From: JAAXGI01 sp965206975
GTDB taxonomy: Bacteria > Gemmatimonadota > Gemmatimonadetes > Longimicrobiales > Gaopeijiaceae
NCBI GenBank assembly: GCA_965206975.1
Contig: OZ242253.1
Span: 248,001-312,000, forward strand
Reading direction: 5' to 3'
Length of the DNA: 64,000 nt
Notes under the pieces: generated by a model
The model's database searches: none
Seen by the model: the letters and a program-made list of their open reading frames with translations, nothing else
What the model was told of the DNA's origin: nothing
Position numbers and translations under genes: made by a program
Shown here: piece after piece, positions 16,324 to 24,914 of the stretch
How the letters are laid out: every line of letters begins with the position of its first letter
Position numbering within the stretch: position 1 is the first letter of the stretch

Positions 16324-17361
16324 ATGAAACTTGGGCGTGTGCTCTCCTTGACGGCGCTGGTGGTGTCCATGGGTACTGGAGGCGCGGTTGCTCAGCAGCA
16401 CAGGGTGATCTTCGACACCGACTTTGCGGTCCCTCCGCAGGACGATGGGATGGCGTTGATCTTGGCGCTCCACTCCCCCGAGATCGAGATCCTTGGCCTC
16501 ACGACGGTCGCGGGGAACTTCAGCATGGAGCGCGCCACCAGCGATGTGCTTCGGGTGCTCGAGATTGCTCAGCGGACGGACATCCCCGTGTATCGCGGGG
16601 CCGACATGCCGCTCGTTCACGAGAAATCGGACTACGCCGCGCTCGTTTGGGGCGAGTGGTGGTCCGACGAACCGCCGCCGCCGCCGCCAGGTGGGTTTGC
16701 TACGAAGGAGGCCGAGGCGATCGGAGCTGCCGAGTTCATCGTGCAGGCGGTGAAGGCGCATCCAGGTGAGATCACGATCCTCGCGATCGGGCCGCTCACG
16801 AACGTCGCGATGGCGATCAGGCAGGCGCCGGATATCGCACCCAACGTGAAGCAGATCGTGATCATGGGTGGCGCCATCGCCCGGCTGCCGGACGGGCACG
16901 GCAACGTCACGCCAAACGCCGAGTTCAACTTCTGGGTAGACCCGGAGGCCGCTCGCGCGGTGCTCAGGTCCGGCATTCCGATCGTCCTCTCGCCACTCAA
17001 CGTCTCGCGGAAGACGGGCCTGACGAAAGAGTGGTATGAGCGGATGGCCGCCGCGGATACGCCGATCACGCGCCTCATCCGAGCGACGATGGGCCCGCGG
17101 TTCGAGAGCCGTCCGGACGCGAGTGAACTCATGTACGACCAGGTCGCGGTGGCCAGTTTGATCGACCCGTCCCTCGTCACGACCCGCGAGCTCTACGTGG
17201 ACGTCGACGATACGCCGGGCCTCAACTACGGCGTGTCGGTCGGCGGCGATCAGATCTGGCCCGGAGCAGAAGGGGCGCAACGCATGAGCGTACAATACGA
17301 CCTCGACTGGGAGCGCTTCATCACCATGTTCGTCGAGCGTGTCACGCGCCCCGTCCCGTAG
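16324..17361 (+). CDS. Secreted nucleoside hydrolase (IUNH family)
   Basis: A 345-aa product with a signal peptide (LSLTALVVSMGTGGAVAQQ). The family Ca2+/active-site signature appears as VIFDTDFAVPPQDDGMALIL, a variant of DTDPGxDDxxA. Further landmarks are TTVAGNF, ILAIGPLTNVAMAI, IVIMGGA, the EFNFWVDPEAA segment and the C-terminal YDQVAVASLIDPS bearing the Asp ligand. It hydrolyses N-ribosyl bonds of nucleosides to base plus ribose, here in the periplasm or outside the cell. The flanking permease and ribokinase complete a salvage route. An unusual run of six Pro occurs near residue 121. Confidence 0.88.
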   Translation: MKLGRVLSLTALVVSMGTGGAVAQQHRVIFDTDFAVPPQDDGMALILALHSPEIEILGLTTVAGNFSMERATSDVLRVLEIAQRTDIPVYRGADMPLVHEKSDYAALVWGEWWSDEPPPPPPGGFATKEAEAIGAAEFIVQAVKAHPGEITILAIGPLTNVAMAIRQAPDIAPNVKQIVIMGGAIARLPDGHGNVTPNAEFNFWVDPEAARAVLRSGIPIVLSPLNVSRKTGLTKEWYERMAAADTPITRLIRATMGPRFESRPDASELMYDQVAVASLIDPSLVTTRELYVDVDDTPGLNYGVSVGGDQIWPGAEGAQRMSVQYDLDWERFITMFVERVTRPVP

Positions 17362-17379
17362 CGTTGGTGCCAGGAGCGG

Positions 17380-18342
17380 ATGAGCCGTTCGCCACGTATC
17401 GCTGTCGTCGGGAGCGCGAACGTCGATCTTACGACGTTGGTTCATCGCTTTCCGAAACCGGGCGAGACCGTCTTTGGAAGGGAGTTTCATCTCGGGTTCG
17501 GCGGGAAAGGAGCCAACCAGGCTGTAGCGGCGCGCCGGTGCGGTGCGGACGTCCAGATGGTGGCTCGGGTGGGGGATGACCTCTTCGGGCCCGCGACCAT
17601 CGAGCACATCGATGCAGAAGGGATCGACACCACGCACGTTGAAGCGATCGCGAACACGTCGACCGGCGTCGCGCCGATCCTGGTGGACGAGACGGGACAG
17701 AACTCTATTCTGGTGGTCAAGGGTGCGAACGACCTGCTCACGCCCGCCGCCGTCGACCGCGCAGCCGGGGCCCTCTCGCAGGCCGACTGCATCGTTTTAC
17801 AGCTCGAAATTCCACTGGAAACCGTGTACCACACGATCGAGCTGGCACGGTCACATGGCATTCGTTGCATCCTGAACCCTGCTCCGGGGCAGCGTCTGGA
17901 CCTGGCGCGCATCGCATCGGTCGACTATCTGATCCCGAACGAGAGCGAGGCAGAAGCGATCGGTGGCATGGCCGTGCAGAGCAGCGAGGACGCAGCAGCT
18001 TGCGCAGCAGGGCTTCTTGATCGGGGCCTTCAGCGGGTCGTCATCACCCTCGGTGCGCAGGGCGCCCTGGTTGCGGGAAGCGACGGCACGCGAGTCGTGC
18101 CGCCCTTTGCGGTCGAAGCCATCGACACCACCGGTGCCGGAGATGCGTTCATCGGCAGCTTCGCGACGTTCCTCGCCGAAGGCCGATCAGAGGGAGATGC
18201 GCTCGAGTGGGCGAGCCTGTATGCTGCACTCTCCACGACGCGGGTCGGCGCGCAGACGTCGTTTCTCGACCGGGCAGCGTTCGAGAAGGAGCGAGAGAGA
18301 CGGCAGGGAGACACGGAGGCAAACGCGCGAGCGGGGTCCTGA
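17380..18342 (+). CDS. rbsK: Ribokinase (PfkB family)
   Basis: A 320-aa product. AVVGSANVDLTTLVHRFPKP and GFGGKGANQAVAARRCGADV are the ribokinase N-terminal substrate motifs. The C-terminal PfkB signature IDTTGAGDAFIGSFATFLAE contains the catalytic Asp of DTTGAGD. NPAPGQ and PNESEAEAI are family hallmarks. It phosphorylates D-ribose to ribose-5-phosphate in the cytosol. It lies 18 bp after the nucleoside hydrolase gene, in one transcription unit with it and the GRP permease. Intact and of normal length. Confidence 0.92.
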   Translation: MSRSPRIAVVGSANVDLTTLVHRFPKPGETVFGREFHLGFGGKGANQAVAARRCGADVQMVARVGDDLFGPATIEHIDAEGIDTTHVEAIANTSTGVAPILVDETGQNSILVVKGANDLLTPAAVDRAAGALSQADCIVLQLEIPLETVYHTIELARSHGIRCILNPAPGQRLDLARIASVDYLIPNESEAEAIGGMAVQSSEDAAACAAGLLDRGLQRVVITLGAQGALVAGSDGTRVVPPFAVEAIDTTGAGDAFIGSFATFLAEGRSEGDALEWASLYAALSTTRVGAQTSFLDRAAFEKERERRQGDTEANARAGS

Positions 18343-18560
18343 CGCTTACGAATGGCGAACGCGCGTAGACGATCAGGTCGGGCCGATCGTCCACGACGGC
18401 GTCATGTATCTGTCTATGCCTGGCAGCTTGGTGCAGGCGCACGGTTGGATTGCCAGGGTCGCGCGACTTCTGCAGCCCGAAATCGTATGGCCGCTGGCTG
18501 GAACAGCCGTGTTCGTGTTCGCTCTGCCGGAAGACTGGGGCCACTTGGACCCGATTGGCG
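18343..18560 (+). pseudogene. PQQ-quinoprotein dehydrogenase scrap
   Basis: Directly after the rbsK stop one frame reads YEWRTRVDDQVGPIVHDGVM and YLSMPGSLVQA, similar to the blade motif of PQQ-dependent alcohol dehydrogenases (PI-v-x-dGvmY-x-s-p-g-x-x-vqA). About 80 bases later comes TAVFVFALPEDW, like the family C-terminus. Most of the propeller is missing. Assignment by short motifs only. Confidence 0.4.
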
Positions 18561-18572
18561 CCAACGCGCTTG

Positions 18573-18839
18573 ACACCCCTGAAGTACCATCCCTCCTTTC
18601 CCGGGCAGTTCCAGGATCAGGACCAGGCCAAGAACTTCTGTCGCTCGTTCTTCCGTTGGTACAATGCCGAGCACCGGCATGACGGCATCTCGATGCTCAC
18701 CTCCGAACAGGTCCACTTCGGTCACGCCGATCAAGTCATCGCCCGAAGGAAGGCCGTGCTACGCAAGGCCTGGGCCGCTCATCCCGACCGCTTCGAGGAC
18801 GGGGAGGCCGTGGATGTGGACCTGGTCGACTACCACTGA
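18573..18839 (+). pseudogene. IS3-family OrfB C-terminal fragment
   Basis: The frame gives LKYHPSFPGQFQDQDQAKNF, then CRSFFRWYNAEHRHDGISML and EQVHFGHADQVIARRKAVL. The WYN-x-EHRH-x-GI motif is the end of IS3-group integrase cores and contains the last catalytic region. The rest of the element is missing. The fragment ends just before the RBS of the orphan higA. Confidence 0.8.
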
Positions 18840-18857
18840 TCGGAAGGAGGACGGAGC

Positions 18858-19178
18858 ATGAACGACACCGACAGCAAGCGTGTAGGTCCGATGCTGAACC
18901 CACCGCACCTGGGCGAACTGATCCGTGAGAGCATGGGAGAGGTCGGATGGAATGTCACCGAGACGGCGGCGCGTCTGGGGTGTGAGCGCGGGACGCTATC
19001 GCGTCTGCTGCACGGCAAGGCAGGGGTGTCCGCGAACATGGCTTTGGCGTTAGAGGCTATTGGTTGGGGTGCCGCCGATCACTGGATGCGGATGCAGGCA
19101 AGCTATGAACTCGCGCAAGCGCGGCGGGAACGCGGATGGCAGGAGGATATGAGATCACCTGATCCAGTTTCGCGGTAG
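18858..19178 (+). CDS. HigA-family antitoxin, orphan
   Basis: A 106-aa XRE-type regulator with a strong RBS (GGAAGGAGG at 18841-18849). It contains LNPPHLGELIRESMGEVGWN and TETAARLGCERGTLSRLLHG (HTH), then ALALEAIGWGAADHWMRMQA, the full HigA/VapI signature that is truncated in the copy at 788-1127. No HigB toxin gene is adjacent: upstream is an IS3 scrap, which may have removed it. Likely a free-standing DNA-binding protein. Confidence 0.85.
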   Translation: MNDTDSKRVGPMLNPPHLGELIRESMGEVGWNVTETAARLGCERGTLSRLLHGKAGVSANMALALEAIGWGAADHWMRMQASYELAQARRERGWQEDMRSPDPVSR

Positions 19179-19296
19179 TGCTACGGCACGGGAGGCCATG
19201 CCAACGCTCACCGTTGGTCCGCATACGGCCGCGCCACGACCCATGATGTGTAAAAGACAGAACTTTATCTGACAGACGGCATGGGTCGGGTCATTA

Positions 19297-19539
19297 AAGG
19301 AAACCTCCACACCGCAGAGACCGGACAGAGAAGAGCCCGGAAGTTCGTATTCATGGGGCTGGTCGCTGACGGTGGGCTGAGTGTGGATGGGGTTGCCGTG
19401 GCCCCGGCCAGCCGGTCGCTCCCGCAACGGCGTTGCGTGGGAGCGAGGACGTGTGACAACGGAGCTGCGACCCACGGCACCGACCGCCTCGACGACACCC
19501 CAACCGACATCTTCCGCTGCGATCAGCGGCGGCACGCCT
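19297..19539. repeat. Dispersed 243-bp repeat, copy 2 (NHL gene 3' end)
   Basis: It starts with codons for GNLHTAETGQRRARKFVFMG, the end of the NHL propeller protein at 13298-14419, and continues through the homologous downstream DNA. No upstream propeller sequence is present here. This is either a mobile-element end that carried a gene tail or the scar of a lost paralogue. The remaining sequence up to 19692 shows no gene. Confidence 0.65.
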
Positions 19540-19692
19540 TCGGTGGCTCAGCGTGGGTCAGTGGGCCAATCCGCCCCACGCGACGCCGATCCCGTCCCGC
19601 ATCATGACGATGCGCGGTGAGACGGCAACCCACTCGCCCAAGTCGAACGCGACACGGTTGCCGCTTCGATCGAACGTCCATGACCGGGGGAG

Positions 19693-21036
19693 TCAGTTGC
19701 CGAAGCTGGCGGCGATCGCGGCCAAGCCTTCCCGGATCTCGGCCTCGGACTTCCACACGCCGCGCACCATCACGCCCGCACGGTCGGCGATGTTCGCCAC
19801 GTCGTCGAGGGGGTCGGAGTTCGTGAGGATCAGGTCCGCCCGCCGGCCGGCCGCCACGGTGCCGAAGGAGTCGTAGCGCTGAAAGTACTCCCCGACGTTG
19901 CGGGTACCTGTGACGAGGATCTCGTACGGCGACATCCCGGCCTCGGCCATCGCCGCGAGCTCGCGGTGGAGCGAGAAGCCCGGGACGCTGAACATCTGCG
20001 GAGAATCGGTACCCATGAGGATCCCCACGCCCGCCTCGTTCATCATCCCGAGGAGGCGCGTCCGGTTGCGCGCGTGCAGGCGCGCGCGCTCCGCGTCCCA
20101 GCCGTCCCCCGCCTGGATGGCCGAAAGGCGATCCTTCCAGCCCTCGACGCCGTCGGGCGGCCAGTAGCGCATTTCGGGATAGGCCGCGAGCGTCCCGGAG
20201 TCCCCGAGCCCGATCACGCCCACCTCCCATAGGACCATCGTGGGGACGACCCACGCCCGTGCCGCGATCGTGAGGGCGAGGAGTTCCTCGATCCTCGCCT
20301 GGTCCATGGGGCCGCTGAGGCCGCCGGCGTCCTCCATATAGCCGTCGAGGTGGTCGAAGGTCTCCTGTCCCATGAGGACGGCGTGCCGGATTCCGACAGC
20401 CACCGGGACGTGGCCGCCAAAGCGGAGCCCGGCCTGGGCGGCCGCGGCGGCTACCGCATCGTACGCCGGCACGCTGAGTCCGGGATGGATCTTGAGGTGG
20501 TCCCACCCCTCCCGCTTCTGCGTCCAGACGCGCTCGGCGGCCTGCTCGGGGGAGGTCACCGTATTCCCGCTGAAGCTCGGGCCCGCAAGGTAGAGCGTCG
20601 GGCCCCAGATCTCCCCGGTGTTCGTCCGCGCCTTCAGGTCGAGGTCGCCGGGGAGGCCCAGCATCCCGCGGACCGTCGTCACCCCGTTCGCGGCGTAGAG
20701 GAACATCACCTGCTCGCGGAACTCCTCGGTCGCGTTCCCGCCGGGCGTGTGGCCATGCATCTCCGACATCCCCGGCAGGAGGTACTTCCCGGAGCCATCG
20801 ATCCGTTCGGCACCGGCCGGCACCTGTACCGACGCCGCCGGTCCGACCTCGACGATCCGGTCACCCCGTACGAGCACCGTGTGGCCGGGCAGGATCCGCT
20901 CGGAATCCATCGGGACGATGGTGACGCCGACGAAGGCCGTGACCCCGACCGACGGCGCCTCCTGGCAGGCGGCGGTCAACGGAGCCACGGTGGACACGGC
21001 GAGGGCGAACGCGGCGGACAGGCGAGTGGACCTCAT
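19693..21036 (-). CDS. Secreted metal-dependent amidohydrolase
   Basis: A 447-aa product with signal peptide (LSAAFALAVSTVAPLTAACQ). Amidohydrolase-superfamily landmarks: LPGMSEMHGHTPGG (HxH metal pair), the Lys-containing HLKIHPGLS, FGGHVPVA, ETFDHLDG and the Asp of MGTDSPQMFSVPG, ending with GTVAAGRRADLILTNSDPL. This is the imidazolonepropionase/prolidase-like (COG1228) type common as secreted hydrolases. Acting in the periplasm it would cleave C-N bonds in a small amide or dipeptide. Intact, on its own transcript. Confidence 0.85.
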   Translation of the reverse strand: MRSTRLSAAFALAVSTVAPLTAACQEAPSVGVTAFVGVTIVPMDSERILPGHTVLVRGDRIVEVGPAASVQVPAGAERIDGSGKYLLPGMSEMHGHTPGGNATEEFREQVMFLYAANGVTTVRGMLGLPGDLDLKARTNTGEIWGPTLYLAGPSFSGNTVTSPEQAAERVWTQKREGWDHLKIHPGLSVPAYDAVAAAAAQAGLRFGGHVPVAVGIRHAVLMGQETFDHLDGYMEDAGGLSGPMDQARIEELLALTIAARAWVVPTMVLWEVGVIGLGDSGTLAAYPEMRYWPPDGVEGWKDRLSAIQAGDGWDAERARLHARNRTRLLGMMNEAGVGILMGTDSPQMFSVPGFSLHRELAAMAEAGMSPYEILVTGTRNVGEYFQRYDSFGTVAAGRRADLILTNSDPLDDVANIADRAGVMVRGVWKSEAEIREGLAAIAASFGN

Positions 21037-21210
21037 GTGGCCTCCTCGGTGCGGCCCGTCCCGGACGGGAGAGCCCTCTCAAGGCGGGCCGGGCGCACTG
21101 CTACGGGTCGGATGGCCGCGGCACCCCCGCCATCCGGGTTGCGTTCGGCGACCCGGTGCCGGACCTTACCACTGCAGCTTGGCCTCGCGCGAGCTGGCCG
21201 GCAATACGAG

Positions 21211-21490
21211 TCAGTCGTAGTAGACGTCTTCCTCGAACCGGGTCCAGGATCCGAACACAGGGAATGGGGAGGGCAGGCTGCCCCGCGGGTCGTCCACGCG
21301 GAACCTGATCCTGCCGGCGTCGAACACATCCCGGACCGAAACCGAGAACCCGGACGATTCGACGCAGTCGCTGCAGGCAGCCGGAAGGGTACGCTGCGAA
21401 CGCGGCGACGTGAAACGGATCCTGATGACCGAACCATCGCCACTCTGCTCGATGCGATCGTCGCTGGCGGCGATTTCCCACTCCTCCAGA
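21211..21490 (-). pseudogene. C-terminal tail of an unidentified secreted protein
   Basis: The minus-strand frame ending at the TGA at 21211-21213 reads HALEEWEIAASDDRIEQ, IRIRFTSPRSQR, CSDCVESSGFSVSVRDVF and PVFGSWTRFEEDVYYD. Two Cys flank SD, and the alternating hydrophobic pattern is beta-like. No start or signal peptide is left upstream. I do not recognise the family; the composition is native and unlike shadow frames. Confidence 0.5.
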
Positions 21491-21524
21491 GCATGACTGC
21501 CTCGGAATACTGCGCCCAGAGGCC

Positions 21525-21717
21525 GACACCGCCGGAGAAGTCGATGATCACACCCTTCCTGGGACTCCCGTCCTTCGAGGGATCGAACTGGCGAACGGGC
21601 GCGGCTGCCCGCCGCCGTGCCTTAACGCGACCGTCACCGCGGAAGTGCCACTATAGCGAGTTCAGCGCCGCCAGAGCCTGGGTCAGGCCAACGCGGACCA
21701 CAGCCTGTACACTCAAT
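21525..21717 (+). repeat. CPPPC-tail repeat, copy A
   Basis: A frame ending at the TAG at 21654-21656 encodes LANGRGCPPPCLNATVTAEV followed by PL. About 60 bp of conserved DNA follows the stop, ending at CACTCAAT. The same arrangement, with a closely similar protein end, occurs at 25950-26186. It looks like the 3' end of an unidentified small secreted protein gene plus its downstream region, present as two remnants. Confidence 0.55.
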
Positions 21718-21727
21718 CTTCGACAGG

Positions 21728-21991
21728 ATGGATGCCCTCGGCCTGCAGTGCGTCGGACCGGAGGCGCCCTACGGCCGACAGGCGGACCCCTGGCCCGAGT
21801 GGTTGCCAAGTGAAAGCAAGAACGTGCCGACCTTCCGCCGGATCGGGACATCGCCGGCGGACGCTGAGGCCCAGCTCGACTACGTCTTCGCGTCGAAGCA
21901 CATGGCTGACGCCGTGCACGTAAGCGCCCTCAACGAGCCGGCCGAATGGGGCTCGAGTGACCACTGCCGGGTGGTCATCGAAGTCGGATGA
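21728..21991 (+). pseudogene. Endonuclease/exonuclease/phosphatase C-terminal remnant
   Basis: The frame from 21728 gives MDALGLQCVGPEAPYGRQAD, then QLDYVFASKHMADAVHVSAL and EWGSSDHCRVVIEV. LDYVFAS and the SDHC-x-VVIE end are the last metal- and phosphate-binding strands of the EEP (ExoIII/DNase I-like) superfamily, including the catalytic Asp-His of SDH. The N-terminal two thirds are absent. An open 87-aa frame remains but cannot be active alone. Confidence 0.75.
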
Positions 21992-21993
21992 CG

Positions 21994-22081
21994 CCCTGCT
22001 GTAAAGTTGAGCCAGGGGCTGGACCGGGGTCCGGTAGCCGTGCCGCTCTAAGAGCCACCCGTGATTGTAGCATTCGACGAA
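21994..22081 (-). pseudogene. IS3-family OrfB C-terminal scrap
   Basis: The minus-strand frame reads FVECYNHGWLLERHGYRTPV, then QPLAQLYSRAS, matching the terminal WYN...ERHGYR-x-P segment of IS3-type integrases. It abuts the end of the EEP remnant and the abiEi scrap. Confidence 0.65.
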
Positions 22082-22169
22082 CTAGCCGAGGTCTTCTTGT
22101 ATGCCCTCCGACTCCTCCCGGCCGAATCGCGTTCTCCGGCCAAGCCCAAGCCACCCCGGGAAACGACGA

Positions 22170-22275
22170 GGTCGACGGTTGGACCGTCGACCCTGATCGT
22201 CCTGGAGTGGCCATCCGTCACGTAAGAGGCCCTGGCCGGCACGGCACTGGTGAGACCGAGCTCCTTCGCATCCAC
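22170..22275 (-). pseudogene. AbiEi antitoxin fragment
   Basis: The codons from 22275 read KELGLTSAVPARASYVTDGH, then SRTIRVDGPTVD, nearly the same as the central motif of the abiEi gene at 8282-8905. The flanks are lost. It marks a third AbiE-type locus in the window. Confidence 0.7.
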
Positions 22276-22291
22276 ACCCCCGGCCGTCGCA

Positions 22292-23728
22292 CTACCTGTC
22301 TGTACACGCGGGGATCTCCTGTCCGCCGACCGTGATCGTGTTAAGCCAAGTCTGGACGTGCGGGCCGGAAGGTGCGCAGAGACCCGTGCCCCCCACCGCG
22401 AGCGACCAGAGCCGGAGCATCGTCAGTTCGGTCGGCAGCGGCCCCGACAGCCCGGCATTGTTCGCCACATCCAGGATCAGCAGGCTTGACATCCGGCCCA
22501 GCTCCGGCGGAAGGGAGCCCGTCAGATCGTTATCGTTCAGGTACAACGATTCCAGGTTGGCCAGCTCGCCGAATTCACGCGGGATCGGACCCGAAAGGTC
22601 GTTCCCGTTGAAGTAGGCTTTCTCCAGGTTCGCCAGGTCACCGAGCTCCGGCGGGATCCGGCCACGCAGGTCGTTGTCGTTGAGGTAGAGCCATCCCAGG
22701 TTGGCCAGCTCGCCGAGCTCCCGCGGGATCCGGCCACGCAGGTCGTTGTCGTGGAGGTAGAGGCTCTTGAGGTTGGCCAGGTCACCGAGCTCTGACGGGA
22801 TCCGGCCGCCCAAGTCGTTTTCGTGGAGATAGAGGGCTTCCAGGTTGGCCAGACCGCTGAGCTCTGGCGGGATCCGGCCCCTCAGGTCGTTCCCGTGGAG
22901 GTCCAGTGACACAAGGCTGGTGAGGTTTCCGAGCTCGCGCGGGATCCGGCCCCTCAGGTTGTTGTCGTGGAGCCACAGATTTCCGACGCGGCCGGACCCG
23001 TCCGTATACACGCCGTACCACTCCCAGAGCGGCGCGTCGGTCATCCAGTTGTCGGCACGCGCCCAGTTGGGTCCGTCCGTGGCTTCGTAGAGCGCCGCGA
23101 GCACATCCCGCTGTGGGTCCCTGACGGTGATCTCGGCCGTCCCCTGCCCGCTGCCGGCCTTCGCCGTGACGGTCGCCACTCCCGCGCCGACGCCGGTCAC
23201 CAGACCGGACGCATCTACGGTCGCTATCGCCGGGTCACCGGATTCCCACGAGAGCACGGCATCGGTCACGGCGTACCCGTTCGCGTCGAACGCCTCCGCC
23301 CTCAGTTGCGCCGAACCGCCCGGCGCAATCGTGTCTGCGGACGGCGAGAGCTCCACCGAGACGACCCGTCGCTTCACCGTCACCACGGCCGATCCGGATG
23401 CGTAGCCCGCACTCGCCGTGATCGTCGCCATCCCATCACCGACCGCTGTCGCGAGGCCGGATGCGTCCACCGCCGCGATCGACGTGTCGAAGCTCCTCCA
23501 CACGACGGTCGCGCCAGTCATCACTGCGCCGTTCTGGTCAAACACCTGTGCCGTCAGCTGAACGGTCATTCCCAGCGCCGCCAGCTCGGCCGCAGAGGGG
23601 GTCACCGCAACCACCGGGGGAGGCGGTGGATCCGGCCCTGGCCCCATAGGACCGTAGCTGTCGCACGCCGACAGCCATGCGAGAACCGCCACGGCCAACG
23701 CCCGCAAGACGGTGCGGCGGCAGCTCAC
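22292..23728 (-). CDS. Lipoprotein with Ig-like (Big_2) and LRR domains
   Basis: A 478-aa product. The N-terminal lipobox reads LAWLSACDSY (Cys about residue 22), followed by a Pro-rich linker. Two bacterial Ig-like (BIG_2) domains follow: residues about 40-118 and 119-200, each ending with the IAAVDASGLATAVGDGMATI type signature. After EATDGPNWARADNW (the LRR N-cap) come eight 23-24-residue leucine-rich repeats of the plant-like type, NLxSLYLHDNDLRGRIPREL. The repeats are encoded by nearly identical 72-bp units at about 22480-22990. It ends with a capped C-terminus (GLCAPSG...IPACTDR). Likely a surface-exposed binding or adhesion protein. Intact. Confidence 0.88.
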   Translation of the reverse strand: MSCRRTVLRALAVAVLAWLSACDSYGPMGPGPDPPPPPVVAVTPSAAELAALGMTVQLTAQVFDQNGAVMTGATVVWRSFDTSIAAVDASGLATAVGDGMATITASAGYASGSAVVTVKRRVVSVELSPSADTIAPGGSAQLRAEAFDANGYAVTDAVLSWESGDPAIATVDASGLVTGVGAGVATVTAKAGSGQGTAEITVRDPQRDVLAALYEATDGPNWARADNWMTDAPLWEWYGVYTDGSGRVGNLWLHDNNLRGRIPRELGNLTSLVSLDLHGNDLRGRIPPELSGLANLEALYLHENDLGGRIPSELGDLANLKSLYLHDNDLRGRIPRELGELANLGWLYLNDNDLRGRIPPELGDLANLEKAYFNGNDLSGPIPREFGELANLESLYLNDNDLTGSLPPELGRMSSLLILDVANNAGLSGPLPTELTMLRLWSLAVGGTGLCAPSGPHVQTWLNTITVGGQEIPACTDR

Positions 23729-24181
23729 AGCGCTCCGAACGGGGTCGACGGCTCCTCCCGGTCGGCCGCCGGACGTGGACCCGCTGTGGTCTGGTTCTCT
23801 CTCACAGCCACCTCTCTCCCGCCCAACGCGCCCAGCCGGTGGAGATGTCCGAGCCGGTGTGACGCGGCATCACGCTTCCGGCGGGAAACGGCGGCGGAGT
23901 GAATCGCTATCAGCACACTGCACCCATGTCGATCAGTGGTTCGGACACACGACCCCCGGCGGACGCAACCATTTGGTAGGGCAACACGGCCATCTGTGCT
24001 GACCGGGCACATGGAGTCCTAAAGCAGGATCCGTGCCGGGCTGCCCGGGAGGATGGCGCGCCCACCCGCGGCGGACACGAGTTCCAGATCGAGGTCGGGA
24101 TCGACGTCCTCGCTCGGGCCGGTATAGTGAAGCTGCCCCGGCGGTGGACGCCTAGTCTGTTGGGAGAAAGGAGTCCAGCAT
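23729..24181. other. No supported gene
   Basis: This stretch contains the likely upstream region of the LRR lipoprotein and the left side of the IS1380 remnant. I see no credible coding frame. The run at 24010-24130 has an acidic Asp/Leu-rich antisense frame but no family match. Confidence 0.4.
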
Positions 24182-24184
24182 GGG

Positions 24185-24571
24185 AAGAACGAGGTCGAGC
24201 AGCTGTACTGCGCGCGCGGCGACATGGAGAACCGAATCAAGGAGCAGCAGCTCGACCTCTTCGCCGACCGCACCTCGACGGCGACCCTGCGGGCCAACCA
24301 GCTGCGCCTGTACTTCTCGGCTTTCGCCGGCATCCTGATGGGGATCATCAAACAGTTCGGCCTCGCCGGCACCGACATGGCGGCGGCTCAGTGCGCGACC
24401 ATCCGCGTCAGGCTGCTGAAGATCGCCGACGTCGTCAAGGTGACGGCGCGCAAGGTCTGGCTGTCCTTCTCCTCCGTCTACCCCTGCCAGGAGCTCTTCG
24501 CGCGCATCGTCGCCAGACTGCAGGCCGCGGCCCGGGCCTCGCCCGGATCACGCTGCCGTTCGACGTGCTGA
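24185..24571 (+). pseudogene. IS1380-family transposase C-terminal fragment
   Basis: The frame gives NEVEQLYCARGDMENRIKEQ, then QLDLFADRTSTATLRANQLR and SAFAGILMGIIKQFGLAGT, matching the end of the IS1380 DDE transposase. The Glu of the ENRIKE-x-x motif is the third catalytic residue. The first two catalytic Asp and both ends are absent, so the element is dead. Downstream of 24571 the sequence to about 24830 holds no gene. Confidence 0.8.
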
Positions 24572-24868
24572 TCGATACGCCGGGCCGGGCAGCCACGGGA
24601 GACGTGCGTCCACGACCTGCGCCGCGTCGCCAGGAGGCTTCACCGCAAGGTAGTAGTTCATGGTTCGTCCAACGCTGATACGCCTCCGCAAAGCACCACG
24701 CACAGCCAACTGAGCCGGATCCGGCGTCCACGCCCTGCGCCGCGTCTGTTGTCCACAAAATCAGCGCTCCCTGGCCCCGTGGTGATTTATCCGGGCTAGA
24801 GTCTCGCGGGCCAGGTAGGCTGCCCAGTCGTCCATGAGCCGGTTTCTTCTTGCATTCCGAGGGGGTCG

Positions 24869-24888
24869 GACTAGATTTCTATCTAGTC
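24869..24888 (+). promoter_or_regulatory. Perfect inverted-repeat operator of phd-vapC
   Basis: GACTAGAT (24869-24876) and ATCTAGTC (24881-24888) are perfect arms with a four-base centre, 27 bp before the antitoxin ATG. The AT-rich core fits an overlapping promoter and TA autorepression. Confidence 0.7.
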
Positions 24889-24914
24889 ATTCTCGAGATG
24901 GAGGCAAACGCTAC

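Noticed and set aside
16670..16690. CCG repeat tract in the nucleoside hydrolase gene as possible microsatellite
   Set aside because: Short, encodes a Pro run in an in-frame loop, and the gene is intact on both sides.
16012..17637. 541-codon open frame on the minus strand across the permease and nucleoside hydrolase genes
   Set aside because: It is antisense to two genes with clear family motifs and has Arg/His/Asp-rich shadow composition with no domain.
20350..21813. 487-codon plus-strand frame
   Set aside because: Antisense to the secreted amidohydrolase; no family features.
22480..22990. Regular 72-bp repeats that could suggest a CRISPR array
   Set aside because: Units are contiguous, have no spacers and encode leucine-rich repeats in frame.
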